A stretch of 64,000 nt of DNA from Alkalinema sp. CACIAM 70d (lineage in GTDB: Bacteria > Cyanobacteriota > Cyanobacteriia > Leptolyngbyales > Leptolyngbyaceae), in the NCBI GenBank assembly GCA_002148405.1, contig MUGG01000146.1:27958-91957 (forward strand), given 5' to 3'. Made by a program: the position numbers and the translations under genes. The notes under the pieces were generated by a model. That model searched no databases. It saw nothing but the letters and a program-made list of their open reading frames with translations, and was not told the origin of the DNA. This document shows, piece after piece, positions 51,585 to 60,864 of this stretch. Numbering within the stretch: position 1 is the first letter of the stretch; every line of letters begins with the position of its first letter.

Positions 51585-52802
51585 CTAAGCACTGCGCAGT
51601 GCCACGATCGGATCAAGTCTTGCGGCCTGTCTCGCTGGAATTACACCAAACACCAAGCCGATCGTTCCAGAAACCCCCACAGCCAAGCTAATTGCCCCTA
51701 CAGAAACCGACGCCTTTAGTGGCGTAAATACGGAAACAAGATAAATCCCACTCACCCCCACCAACGTTCCCAACAAACCACCCGCAGCAGACAACAGAAC
51801 CGCTTCAATCATAAACTGCACCAAAATATCCGACTGTGCTGCCCCGATCGCCTTCCGCAGACCAATTTCCTGGGTTCGCTCTGTTACCGACACCAGCATA
51901 ATATTCATAATCCCAATGCCACCCACCAGCAAGGAGACTCCCGCGATCGCGGCCAACATGGCTGTTAACCCGCCTGTAATAGTTCCGACAATGCGTAGGA
52001 TATCCTTTTGAGTTTGTACTGTGAAATCATCTTCATTAATAATTTTGTGGCGGAGACGCAATAAATTAGTAATTTGAAATTCCGCCGCTGGGATACTTTG
52101 CTCATCCTTGGCAGAAATAGAAATAAAAGTCAAATCTAAGCCATAGGGGGAGGTGCGTCCCGTCAAAGAGGTTGCACTCGTTGTTAAAGGAATATAGACT
52201 GCATCATCCTGGTTACTGCCCAGGAAGGAACCCTTCGCCTGCATCACCCCGACCACTTCAAAACTCACGTTCCGCAAGCGAATCTTTTTTCCGATCGGCG
52301 TTTCTTGACCAAAGAAATTAGACGCTACTTCTGAACCCAAAACGGCCACCCGCTGGCTCCGATTCAGATCATCCTCCGTTAGAAAACGTCCCTGAGCAAC
52401 ATCAAAATCTCGAACAGTCAAAAAAGCTGGCGTTGTACCGACCACTAATGAACTGCGATTGAGCCCACCATAGGTTAAGGTCAATTGACTTTGGCGTTGG
52501 GGAGCCACTTCCGCCACCGAAGGAACCTGCGTCGCGATCGCCTTGGCATCATCCCAGACCAAAGTTCGCGGCAAAAGGGAGGTGCGTTGCCGAGCTGAGC
52601 CCGAACCGGGAGAGACAAACAATACATTCGGCCCTAAGGACTCAAACTGTTCAGAGGCCAGTTTTTGAGCCCCTTGACCAATCCCAATCATGGCAATCAC
52701 CGAAGCATTACCAATGATCATTCCTAACATTGTCAAAGCTGTTCTCAGCTTATTCGATGTCAGTGTTTTCGAGGCCATTCCTAAGCTTTCAACCCAATCC
52801 AT
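51585..52802 (-). CDS. MacB/FtsX-type ABC permease
   Basis: A 405-residue permease: first helix at about 23-43 (TALTMLGMIIGNASVIAMIG), a large periplasmic MacB_PCD domain (about 45-270), then three helices with the FtsX core (LLVGGIGIMNIMLVSVTERT, GLRKAIGA) and the ending GVIPARQAARLDPIVALR, all classic for MacB. Works with the ATPase and membrane fusion protein of the same operon. The exported molecule (antibiotic, peptide or lipid) is unknown. Confidence 0.93.
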   Translation of the reverse strand: MDWVESLGMASKTLTSNKLRTALTMLGMIIGNASVIAMIGIGQGAQKLASEQFESLGPNVLFVSPGSGSARQRTSLLPRTLVWDDAKAIATQVPSVAEVAPQRQSQLTLTYGGLNRSSLVVGTTPAFLTVRDFDVAQGRFLTEDDLNRSQRVAVLGSEVASNFFGQETPIGKKIRLRNVSFEVVGVMQAKGSFLGSNQDDAVYIPLTTSATSLTGRTSPYGLDLTFISISAKDEQSIPAAEFQITNLLRLRHKIINEDDFTVQTQKDILRIVGTITGGLTAMLAAIAGVSLLVGGIGIMNIMLVSVTERTQEIGLRKAIGAAQSDILVQFMIEAVLLSAAGGLLGTLVGVSGIYLVSVFTPLKASVSVGAISLAVGVSGTIGLVFGVIPARQAARLDPIVALRSA

Positions 52803-52984
52803 TGCACTCCTCTCTCAATAAAGTTACTCATCTCAGTCGAGTTACTCTGCCATACACCCCAGTGAATCTTCAATCCAATGAATCTTATGGGTTCCTTCGT
52901 TGATTAATCTCAGATAGCTCAGCAAAAAACAGCAGGAACTTTCATACGTTATTTAGTCAAGATTTAGTCAAGCAAACCTAAGAG

Positions 52985-54445
52985 TTACTTGTCTTGGTTA
53001 TCTTTAACAATCTGATCGAGCTTTTGCCCTTCTGGCAAGGTCACAAAAACCTGCTCACCCGCATTAATGCCATCCAAAATTTGAGTCTGCCCTTCTTTCT
53101 TACCATCGGGCCGTTGCTTATCTTGGGTTGCCCCGATCGTCACACGTTTAAACTGCGGCTTGCCTTTTGCATCGGGAATCAATACCCCCGTTTGTCCCCG
53201 CTTAGTCACGATCGCCACCGTTGGCACCACTAATGCCTCAATCCGTTGGCCGAGGAATTCCAGATCCGCATTCATGCCAGAACGCAATTTATTCTGGCCT
53301 TCCAATAATTTAATCCTTACTTGGAAAAATTTGACATCCCGTTCTTCGATCGCCTCTGGTGCAATCAGCCGAACTTGACCTTTGAACTTTTCCTTAGGAA
53401 ACGCATCCACAATAATCTGAGCTTCCTGTCCTGGTTTGATCTGGTTAATATCCACCTCCGGCACCTTGGCAATCACCTCTAACTCACTAGCCAAAGCGAT
53501 GATCGAGGTAGAAGTTGCCCCCGTTCCCGAGGCCGATGCCTGGGTTGTCGGCGTCACAAATGCTCCGACCGAAGCATAGCGTTGGGTCACGAGTCCTGAA
53601 AAGGGCGCACGAATCACCGTATCAGCAATGCGGTTTTCCACTGCCTTCAATTGAGCGATCGCTGCCGCCAATTGGGCCTCTTGAACCGCAATATCTCCCG
53701 TACTCCCTGTCTGTCCCTGCTGGCTCAAGCGATCTTGATTGCCCGCCACCTGCGCTTGGGCTTGGGAAAGCTGAGCTTGGGCTTGGGAAAGCTGAGCTCT
53801 AGACTGTCGGAGAGTCTCACGGGCATTTTGTTCCTTGCGAATAAACTCGTCCAAACTGTTTTCCGAAATTGCGCCCTCCTTCTGCAAGCTTTCTTGGCGT
53901 TGCCGCTGGCGTGTGGCAAATTCCAACTGCGACTGCGCATCCGCCACAAGACCTTGCGATCGAGAAATTTCACCTTGGGAACGCAAGACCTCTCCTTGAG
54001 ATTTGCGTAGATCGGCCTCCGCCTGTCCAACCAACTCAGGCCGCGCTGGATCCTGTAACTGCACCAATCGAGCCCGCGCCGCTTCCACATTCGCTAAGGC
54101 TTGTTGGCGTTCGCGCTCCAAATCTGACGAGTCCATTCGTGCGATGATTTGTCCTGCTTTGACGTAATCCCCTTGCTCAACCATGAGTTCCATGACCCGC
54201 CCCGCACTTTTGGGACTCACGTTCACCGTTTCTCGGGGAGTCACAGTTCCACTGGCTTTGACCCGTAACGTCAGTTGTTCAGAAACCACTGGAGTCGTTA
54301 ATTTACTAGTATCCAAAGCTTTAGAATTCGGTTTGAGCACCCCAAAACTGGCGATCGCTGACAAGCCAATTAAACCGATCGCTGCACCTGCGACCCACCA
54401 GATCTTGGGCGTCTTTTTGAGAGTGGTCAATGAAGGAATACGCAT
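52985..54445 (-). CDS. HlyD/MacA-type membrane fusion protein
   Basis: A 486-residue adaptor: N-terminal helix (IWWVAGAAIGLIGLSAIASF), biotinyl-lipoyl half (VMELMVEQGDYVKAGQIIAR), a long coiled coil at about 110-265 with SQAQAQLSQAQAQ repeats coded by a 21-base tandem repeat, second lipoyl half (ADTVIRAPFSGLVTQRYASV), then beta-barrel domains and a C-terminal part ending GINAGEQVFVTLPEGQKLD. It links the MacB-type permease to an outer-membrane TolC-like channel, which is not in the window. Confidence 0.92.
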   Translation of the reverse strand: MRIPSLTTLKKTPKIWWVAGAAIGLIGLSAIASFGVLKPNSKALDTSKLTTPVVSEQLTLRVKASGTVTPRETVNVSPKSAGRVMELMVEQGDYVKAGQIIARMDSSDLERERQQALANVEAARARLVQLQDPARPELVGQAEADLRKSQGEVLRSQGEISRSQGLVADAQSQLEFATRQRQRQESLQKEGAISENSLDEFIRKEQNARETLRQSRAQLSQAQAQLSQAQAQVAGNQDRLSQQGQTGSTGDIAVQEAQLAAAIAQLKAVENRIADTVIRAPFSGLVTQRYASVGAFVTPTTQASASGTGATSTSIIALASELEVIAKVPEVDINQIKPGQEAQIIVDAFPKEKFKGQVRLIAPEAIEERDVKFFQVRIKLLEGQNKLRSGMNADLEFLGQRIEALVVPTVAIVTKRGQTGVLIPDAKGKPQFKRVTIGATQDKQRPDGKKEGQTQILDGINAGEQVFVTLPEGQKLDQIVKDNQDK

Positions 54446-55358
54446 GAAAAAGCCCTGACGCTGGATAAGTGCTTAATTGTTTAATAGAAACTTGATCATA
54501 GAAACTTTTCTAAGTCACCAGCACAACTGTCGATCTAGGCCCTCCGCTATAAATCGCACAGCTGACAATGACAAACAATGAAATGATACATAACAATATG
54601 TTACTTATCTTAATACGATTCTTAATACAGTTAGGATCTCCTCATCTGCACGAATGATTGCCGATCGTCCTCTGCCACAAAATTCATTGCAAAACATGCC
54701 CTACAAACAGTCCCGGCTGAATTCGAATGCTAGGAGACATCTCCTAGAAAACGTTCTATTGAAATGTTCTGTTCTCTTTGCAAGTAGCGATTGATTGGCC
54801 CACAATAGGTTTAGCTAAAGACTTTGAAACAGAATTCGTTCAGTCATTTCAGCCGCTCCCTGAGGTTGATCTTAGCGAAAGAACTTGGCCTTCGTCCGGG
54901 ACTTTAGTCATGCAATTGGCTCAGAAATACCACTCACTCCAGAGATTTTTTACCCATGGTTTGCCCCATGGGATCCTTGGATTCCTGCTGGAAATTTAGA
55001 GGTTGACGAGAAGGGCGCAGATTTTTCCGATCGGGATCACAGATTGGAAAGGGATAGAAGTCAGTATCATAGGCGTAGGGATGCGGACAGTCGGCAGCCG
55101 AGGGTTTCCTTGTCCAAAAATTCCCCGCGATCGTGTCTATAATGGTGCCCGATGCGATTCTTCTGCCTTTTCTAGAAACTTTTTCTACAAAAGTGCAGGA
55201 AACTGTACGGATCAACCAACCACAAGATTGCATTTTGTATCATGAAATCTTTCTGCATGAGTAACTCCTCGGTCATTTTCGTGACTTTTCCAGAGTTTCC
55301 CATTCAGATAGGATTCAGATCGAAGCATGTCTATGCTCTCCGCTTGTGACGATAGCCT
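54446..55358. other. Long intergenic region, no sure gene
   Basis: About 910 bases between divergent genes. Two overlapping plus-strand open frames (54778-54999 from a TTG, and 54885-55142) have moderately protein-like composition (GLAKDFETEFVQSF and IPLTPEIFYPWFAPWDPW) but poor starts and different frames; they might be remnants of one decayed gene. I do not call a CDS. Confidence 0.4.
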
Positions 55359-56675
55359 ATGAGTCCTGTGCCAAATCGACCTCAGCCATCTAAGTCGTCT
55401 GCATCTCAACCGAGTTCAACCGACGAGTCCTTAGCGATTTCCTCCGAGGAGATCCCGCCCGTTAGCCCCGAAACGCCAGCCTCCGGATCGGATGATAGCT
55501 CTGTACCTAAATTGGTAAAGCCACCTGCACGGCCTGTCCGTCCCGTGGCTCCCCCGCCGGAACCGGAGCCCCCCGCACCGGAACCCGTTGCTGCTCCCGA
55601 GTCCCAACCTGCGATCGCCAAAACTGAGACCAGTGTTGCAGGTGTTACGGATCCTGAGGCGTCCAGCGAGGCAATGACCGCGATCGAGTCAGCTGATCTG
55701 TTACGGATCCGCCCAATTCCGGCTCCCAGTGAACCAATGCAATATCGGGCGATCGGGTTAGTGCGGGGTTGTTATGCTCCCTCAGAAGAACAGTTCACCC
55801 GAGGAACCCTCACCACCAGCGACGGCACTGAAATTGAGGCTGTTCTGCTGGGACGGGTGATGAGTCTGGTGAAAAACCACCTTCCCCTGGATGAACCCCA
55901 CCTGTGGGTCGTCTATCCCCGCACCCGCGAAAGGGAAGGAACCCTACATTTGCAAATTGTGGGCGTCTGGGAACCTGAGAATTTAAATAAGCCTGACACA
56001 GAAAGTGATGACAACGCTGAAGACATTGAAGATGTCGAAGACGTTGAAGATATTGAAGACTTAAACGAGTCTGAAGAGCCTGAAGTAACCGCTCCAGAAG
56101 CCGTTTCAGAACAGGCCAGTTCTTCGACGGAGATTAATTATCGTCCCTATGTTCCCTCCTCTGAAGTAGAGGATAACTACTTCTCCATTCGTGGCGAAAT
56201 CGTTCACCATGAACCAGGGGACAAGCACATTGTTGTAAAAATTCAGCAAGTGCTTAAGAAAAAAGTCAAAGGCGATTCCACCAAGTTCTTTAAGCTCAAT
56301 CTAGAAGGAAACTTAACCGGTAAAGTTCTAGGCTATTTTTGGGATCTGCATGTTCACCGGGAAGGTCAAGCCTTAGTCATTCAGGAAGGCACCCAAATTG
56401 CTATGGTGATGCCGAAGAAACGAACCCAACGACCAGATGGTCGAGGGGGTTTCCGGAGAGGCGGCGGTGGCGGCGGTGGCCCTCGGCGTCCCGGCGGTGG
56501 CGGTGGCGGCGGTGGCAGACCTAGCTTTAGGAGTGGGGGTGGCCGCAGACCAGAAGGTAGGCCAGAAGGTAGACCAGAAGGCCGACCTGCCGCACCCAGT
56601 CGGCGCGAACCAGGCGCAGCACCTCCCCCTAAGCCGGTTATCAAGAAACGAGACCACAGCGAAACGGGGGGCTAA
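55359..56675 (+). CDS. Acidic, Pro-rich protein with Gly/Arg-rich C-terminal tail
   Basis: A 438-residue protein. Residues 1-120 are disordered, rich in Pro, Ser and Glu. Two folded blocks follow: about 126-210 (RAIGLVRGCYAPSEEQFTRG, LWVVYPRTREREGTLHLQIV) and about 270-350 (DNYFSIRGEIVHHEPGDKHI, KVLGYFWDLHVHREG), separated by a very acidic stretch of ED(V/I) repeats (about 215-245). The tail (about 360-438) has GGFRRGGGGGG, RRPGGGG and a triple RPEG repeat, like RGG boxes of RNA-binding proteins. I know similar cyanobacterial proteins without function. A nucleic-acid role is inference. Terminator at 56749. Confidence 0.72.
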   Translation: MSPVPNRPQPSKSSASQPSSTDESLAISSEEIPPVSPETPASGSDDSSVPKLVKPPARPVRPVAPPPEPEPPAPEPVAAPESQPAIAKTETSVAGVTDPEASSEAMTAIESADLLRIRPIPAPSEPMQYRAIGLVRGCYAPSEEQFTRGTLTTSDGTEIEAVLLGRVMSLVKNHLPLDEPHLWVVYPRTREREGTLHLQIVGVWEPENLNKPDTESDDNAEDIEDVEDVEDIEDLNESEEPEVTAPEAVSEQASSSTEINYRPYVPSSEVEDNYFSIRGEIVHHEPGDKHIVVKIQQVLKKKVKGDSTKFFKLNLEGNLTGKVLGYFWDLHVHREGQALVIQEGTQIAMVMPKKRTQRPDGRGGFRRGGGGGGGPRRPGGGGGGGGRPSFRSGGGRRPEGRPEGRPEGRPAAPSRREPGAAPPPKPVIKKRDHSETGG

Positions 56676-56748
56676 GGCAGCCACTCTTCGTAGCACAGCA
56701 GCCTAACTGACTAGATTAACCTCTAGGAACAATGGCACCCATAGGCAA

Positions 56749-56772
56749 GCCTGAGTCTTTTTCGACTCAGGC
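56749..56772 (+). terminator. Rho-independent terminator
   Basis: GCCTGAGTC (56749-56757) pairs perfectly with GACTCAGGC (56764-56772); the loop is T-rich and TTCATCGTTTG follows. It ends the RGG-tail gene and may also serve the convergent hydrolase. Confidence 0.75.
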
Positions 56773-56839
56773 TTCATCGTTTGTGCCCACCTCTGTTTTC
56801 AGACCTTTATGCCCATCTTTGTCTCAGCTTGCTAGGAAT

Positions 56840-57721
56840 TCAACCCAACTCGTCGGCTCCAATAGGCGGCCCGACGACAAAATCTCTAATCGCATCTAAC
56901 AGTGCTTGGGGTTCATCCGATCGCATCAGGTGGCCACTCGTTTCAAAAATCTGCAACGTTGCTTGGGGGATCCATTGGGCAATTTCTTCAGAAAACTCGG
57001 GGGCACAAATCCAGTCATGGCGGGCACCCAGTACCAGGGTCGGAGCGGTAATGCGAGGTAACTCAGGCCGGAGGTCAAAGGTTCGCAGAAAGCCACCAAA
57101 GGCTACATTAATTGCATCCACCGAAAAAATAGTTCGTCCCCGTCCAGCAGATCCCTCTGTCGTCTGAGGCTTTTGGGAATATAGGGGAGCCATGACTTGG
57201 AAATATTCCGCCAGTTGCGCTTCTGTTTCAAATTCCGCATTCCAGAGGCGATCGGCGATCCGTTGCTGCTCTGGGGTACCGCGCACGGCCAAAGTTGCCT
57301 TAGCTCGCTCTAGGAAGCCGCAGTGGGCAGCGGTGGCATACACCACCAAGTGAGCGACATTCTGGGGATAGCGGGCCGCATAGGCCATGGCCACCATTCC
57401 GCCGTAGGAGCCCCCAATTACGACAATTCTTTCGAGTCCAAGATATTGCCGTAGGGCTTCCAGATCATCCACATTGTGGTCGAGGGTGTAGGTCGATCGA
57501 TCGCCTCTGGCCGATCGACCCTGCCCCCGGTGATCGATGTAGACCAGTTGCATGGCCTGGGCGAGGGGTGAAAAGGTGGGTTTGTAAGTGCTATGGTCTG
57601 CCCCTGGCCCTCCATGAAGCAAAAAGGCCACGGGTTTCTCGCGCATTCGATCGTCCTCGGGCACGAGCCCTACCCCTTCCACATCAAAAAAAAGTTCTGT
57701 ATCCCGAATCTTGGCTCGCAT
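56840..57721 (-). CDS. Alpha/beta hydrolase, proline iminopeptidase-like
   Basis: A 293-residue hydrolase of the peptidase S33 type: LLHGGPGADHSTY (oxyanion HGGPG), IDHRGQGRSARGD, nucleophile Ser in VVIGGSYGGMVAMAYAARYP, Asp in VLGARHDWICAPE, and His in ETSGHLMRSDEP. These are the marks of proline iminopeptidases and related esterases; the true substrate cannot be told. No signal peptide. The next gene on the strand (DUF39) starts upstream with 73 bases between. Confidence 0.88.
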   Translation of the reverse strand: MRAKIRDTELFFDVEGVGLVPEDDRMREKPVAFLLHGGPGADHSTYKPTFSPLAQAMQLVYIDHRGQGRSARGDRSTYTLDHNVDDLEALRQYLGLERIVVIGGSYGGMVAMAYAARYPQNVAHLVVYATAAHCGFLERAKATLAVRGTPEQQRIADRLWNAEFETEAQLAEYFQVMAPLYSQKPQTTEGSAGRGRTIFSVDAINVAFGGFLRTFDLRPELPRITAPTLVLGARHDWICAPEFSEEIAQWIPQATLQIFETSGHLMRSDEPQALLDAIRDFVVGPPIGADELG

Positions 57722-57794
57722 GGCCAGTACTCTCCCTCAAAGATTAGCTGATGTGCTGGGGCACTGATGTGCAAAAGCAGGTCTGGTCTAGGCT

Positions 57795-58991
57795 CTAGTT
57801 CCCGCGCATGTCTTGGGGGATAAACACCCGATCTCGGGGTAGCTCTGCCACTGGCTCTGTGAGTAGAAAATCACCAGATTGGATCCAAGACTTTAATTCG
57901 ATCGCCACTTGGCGGGAGAGGTACAAACTAGCGAGGGGAGCTACCCGCACGAGCTTGCCATCAATACTCAGCTTGCCAGACTTGAGTTGGGCGTAGCTAA
58001 CCAGGCCAAAGGTTGGACGTACCCGTCGCGGAATCGAAAAATCCACGACAGGCGCGACCAAATCCTTATCCTGGACTGCACAATGGGCCACGACTTCTTC
58101 CGTCAGCACGGGTAGCGGAATGCCGACCCCCAGCATGACCGATGCTCCGTAGCCCTTGAAATAGCAGCCTCTGACCCAACGGGCATCCATTTGTTTAGCA
58201 TCTCCAATCAACGCGAGGGTGGCCGCAGGACCGATCGGAGTTTCGTTCGGTAATCGCTTTTGTAGCGGAAAATGTTGTGTCCCTTCCCAGGTGACATAGC
58301 CAATTCCCCCACCCAGAAAAATGCGCGTTCCAATGCCCACCAGTTGCAGCTTGGGATCATTCAGCAGCGGGGAGATAGCCCCAGGGTTGGAATAAACTGC
58401 ATTACCCAACTGAGGTTGCAGCGTCCCCAGGTAGGTATAGAGCGGACGTTCTCCACCATTCACGCCGACAATAAAGTTTTGGTAGAGGTTGCGAGGATTG
58501 AAGAGATAGAACTGGTTAATCCGATCGCGGTTGATCATCGTTTCAAAGGAACTGCGGGGATAGCAATCGGTCACCTGCCCGATCGCCCGCAAGCTCACCG
58601 ATTTACCCGCAATCAAATCCTCAATCACATGCCCGCCCCCTCGGTAGCGGCGATTAGCATCCCGTGATTCTTCCTCAAGGCCATCGCTGGCACTGCCATA
58701 CTCCGCCGATTGACTGGCCCCTAAATACAAATCCACTGCTCCAAAGCCAGAGTAGGCCGGAACACCATCGACCCAACATTGGCGAATTTTGATCGGCGGA
58801 TCCGTTTGCCCCAGGTTTAAAATTGCGCCGGAGGACTCCATGGGTTCAAAGGTTCCCGTCGTCACCACATCGACTTCCTGGGCGGTTTGAGCCACGCCCA
58901 CTTCGGCCACGCGGGCTTTGAGTTCTTCGACGGTGAGGACAACGGCCTTGCCTGTTTGAATTTTTTCGTTGATTTCGGGGATCGATCGCAT
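57795..58991 (-). CDS. Homocysteine biosynthesis protein (DUF39), aspartate-semialdehyde sulfurtransferase-like
   Basis: A 398-residue DUF39 protein. In methanogens homologues incorporate sulfide into aspartate semialdehyde to give homocysteine. Family features: VVTTGTFEPMESSGAILNLG, PAYSGFGAVDLYLGA, RYRGGGHVIEDLIAGKSVSL, the Cys in VTDCYPRS (putative catalytic), GGIGYVTWEGTQHFP, and RWVRGCYFKGYGASVMLGVG. The usual partner with CBS and ferredoxin domains (NIL/CBS type) is not next to it. The start ATG 58991 fits the family N-terminus. Function in cyanobacteria is by homology only. Confidence 0.85.
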   Translation of the reverse strand: MRSIPEINEKIQTGKAVVLTVEELKARVAEVGVAQTAQEVDVVTTGTFEPMESSGAILNLGQTDPPIKIRQCWVDGVPAYSGFGAVDLYLGASQSAEYGSASDGLEEESRDANRRYRGGGHVIEDLIAGKSVSLRAIGQVTDCYPRSSFETMINRDRINQFYLFNPRNLYQNFIVGVNGGERPLYTYLGTLQPQLGNAVYSNPGAISPLLNDPKLQLVGIGTRIFLGGGIGYVTWEGTQHFPLQKRLPNETPIGPAATLALIGDAKQMDARWVRGCYFKGYGASVMLGVGIPLPVLTEEVVAHCAVQDKDLVAPVVDFSIPRRVRPTFGLVSYAQLKSGKLSIDGKLVRVAPLASLYLSRQVAIELKSWIQSGDFLLTEPVAELPRDRVFIPQDMRGN

Positions 58992-59095
58992 GCCAATTCT
59001 GGCCCATTCCCTGGCTGATGAGTAGTGCCCCCATTATCCCCCACTGGTTCCGGAGCGCTGGTTATAAAGCCGATCGAAAAAAATTCAGAAAATAT

Positions 59096-59125
59096 TTGAC
59101 AAACTCCTTGCAAGTCTGCCATTAT
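59096..59125 (+). promoter_or_regulatory. Promoter for tRNA-Asp
   Basis: TTGACA (59096-59101) and CATTAT (59120-59125) are separated by 18 bases and lie 38 bases before the tRNA. The sequence directly continues as AGATT, a plausible start-site area near 59132. Confidence 0.6.
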
Positions 59126-59162
59126 AGATTTCGTCGAGAGGCCGCAAGGCCAAAGACTGCGA

Positions 59163-59236
59163 GGGACTGTAGTTCAATTGGTTAGAGCACCGCCCTGTCA
59201 CGGCGGAAGTTGCGGGTTCGAGCCCCGTCAGTCCCG
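59163..59236 (+). tRNA. tRNA-Asp (anticodon GTC)
   Basis: A 74-base cloverleaf: acceptor GGGACTG (59163-59169) with CAGTCCC (59229-59235) and discriminator G; anticodon stem CCGCC/GGCGG around the loop CTGTCAC with GTC at 59197-59199; T arm with GGTTCGAGCC. CCA is not encoded. It reads aspartate codons. Confidence 0.97.
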
Positions 59237-59289
59237 TTTAAAATTCTCCTAAATAGCTGAGTTGGCAAGAGTTTTGCTTCTTTAGTTAG

Positions 59290-60849
59290 ATGGTTGGCAA
59301 AGCGATGTCTACCTGGTCGCCGCTGAAATTTTTATTGCCGCTGGTCTTAGCAATTCTACTGGGTTTAGGAATTTACGGGCTTCAAACTCAGCGAGTTCAT
59401 GAGTTGGTTCTGGCTGCTGGATCCCCAAGTGGGGAAAGCTACCTGCTCAGTCAGGCGATCGCCCAAGCCGTTGCTAAGAATCACCCCAATTTGAAGATTA
59501 AGGTCATTTCCACCTGTGGCAGTGCTCAGAACTTAGATCTGCTGGAATCGGGCAAGGTGGCTCTCGCAACGTCTCAAGCGGATATTCCTGCAGGGTCTAA
59601 TGCGCGATCGATCGCGGTGCTGTATCGCGACCTGTTTCAACTGGTCGTCCAGCCCCATGCTTCGATCCAGCAAATAACTGACGTCGCTGAACAAACCATT
59701 GCCCTACAAGCGGATAGTGGAGAGCAGCGATCGTTTCAGGAAGTGACCCATTACTACGGATTAGACTCCGTTAATTTACAAACAACGCCCTGTCAGCCAC
59801 CCCTCAGCGATCGATCAGATAGCTTTGAAACTCAGCAAGCCGATGGTGTTTTTCGGGTGCGCACCTTGGGTAATGACTACATTGCAATGCTAGTGCGCCA
59901 GTTCCATGGGCAATTGATTCCGATTGCGCAAGCAGAGGCTTTACAGATTAATCATCCCGCGTTGGAAGTGGCCACCATTCCCCAAGGCGCGTACCAAGGG
60001 AATCCGCCCATTCCTGCCCACCCCTTACCCACCGTTGGGGTCAAGCGTTTGTTGCTCACTAGTCAGACGTTGGATAAACGCTGGGTACGTCAAATTACGC
60101 AAACCTTAGATGAGCACCGTTTGGACATCGCCAACGCTCTGCCAGCGGAACACAGTGAATTGCGATCGCTCGTTGCCAATATTAGCCAGCCGAGCAATTC
60201 CATTGGGACTGGAATTCCGATTCATGCAGGAGCCCGTGCTTACTACGATCGCAATAAGCCGACGTTTTTCTCGTTTATTTTGGAAAACGGATCAACCTTT
60301 GTTACTTTAGGAACCCCCGCGATCGCGGCAATTATTTGGATTTGGCAACGCTTTTTAGAGCGCTTACAGCAACAGCAAGATTTAGCGGAAACCTATATTA
60401 GTCAAGCGACTCAAGCAATGGCTGAGGAAACGGAAACTGATCCAAAATTGCGACAAAAGAAACTTCGAGAAAAGCTTATACAATTAGAACAGCAATTTAA
60501 CCAAGCGGCAACGGCATTAGTCAACGAAGCAATTTCCCAGGAATCCTTTCGCACATTTAACGAGGCTTACACCACAACGCGCATCGTACTAGAGCGCAGA
60601 ATCACCCAGGCATCGGAAGAGTTAGCCGATCGCTACATTGAACAGTTAGTTAATTTATCCCAGCGATCGAGCCAATCTCAAGTTAACCCGTCTACACAGC
60701 CCAACCCAGCTACTGCTTCAAGGGTTCAGCACGAGGAATTAAGCAAGATTCTAGCGGCGATCGAAACCAGTTTACTCAACAAAGAAATTTCGCAGGAATC
60801 CTTCCGGACTTGCCTCGATACCTATCGCCTTGCTCGTGAAAAGATCTAA
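59290..60849 (+). CDS. TAXI-family solute-binding-like protein with membrane segments and coiled coil
   Basis: A 519-residue protein. N-terminal helix (FLLPLVLAILLGLGIYGL) anchors or exports it; residues about 38-325 form a TAXI-type periplasmic binding domain (LAAGSPSGESYLLSQAIAQA, STCGSAQNLDLLESGKVALA, VQPHASIQQITDV). A second helix (about 337-357, FVTLGTPAIAAIIWIWQRFL) returns through the membrane, followed by a cytoplasmic helical region holding two copies of an ISQESFRT motif. TAXI proteins usually serve TRAP transporters, but none is next to it, and the double anchor suggests a sensor or scaffold role. Start ATG 59290 or 59305. Confidence 0.78.
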   Translation: MVGKAMSTWSPLKFLLPLVLAILLGLGIYGLQTQRVHELVLAAGSPSGESYLLSQAIAQAVAKNHPNLKIKVISTCGSAQNLDLLESGKVALATSQADIPAGSNARSIAVLYRDLFQLVVQPHASIQQITDVAEQTIALQADSGEQRSFQEVTHYYGLDSVNLQTTPCQPPLSDRSDSFETQQADGVFRVRTLGNDYIAMLVRQFHGQLIPIAQAEALQINHPALEVATIPQGAYQGNPPIPAHPLPTVGVKRLLLTSQTLDKRWVRQITQTLDEHRLDIANALPAEHSELRSLVANISQPSNSIGTGIPIHAGARAYYDRNKPTFFSFILENGSTFVTLGTPAIAAIIWIWQRFLERLQQQQDLAETYISQATQAMAEETETDPKLRQKKLREKLIQLEQQFNQAATALVNEAISQESFRTFNEAYTTTRIVLERRITQASEELADRYIEQLVNLSQRSSQSQVNPSTQPNPATASRVQHEELSKILAAIETSLLNKEISQESFRTCLDTYRLAREKI

Positions 60850-60864
60850 CGATCGCCGACAGAT

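Noticed and set aside
53740..53800. 21-base tandem repeat
   Set aside because: It encodes the SQAQAQL repeats of the HlyD coiled coil and is explained by the protein.
56373..56706. Minus- and plus-strand frames over the Gly-rich tail
   Set aside because: Low-complexity GGC-rich DNA is open in all frames; only the 55359-56675 frame continues into folded domains.
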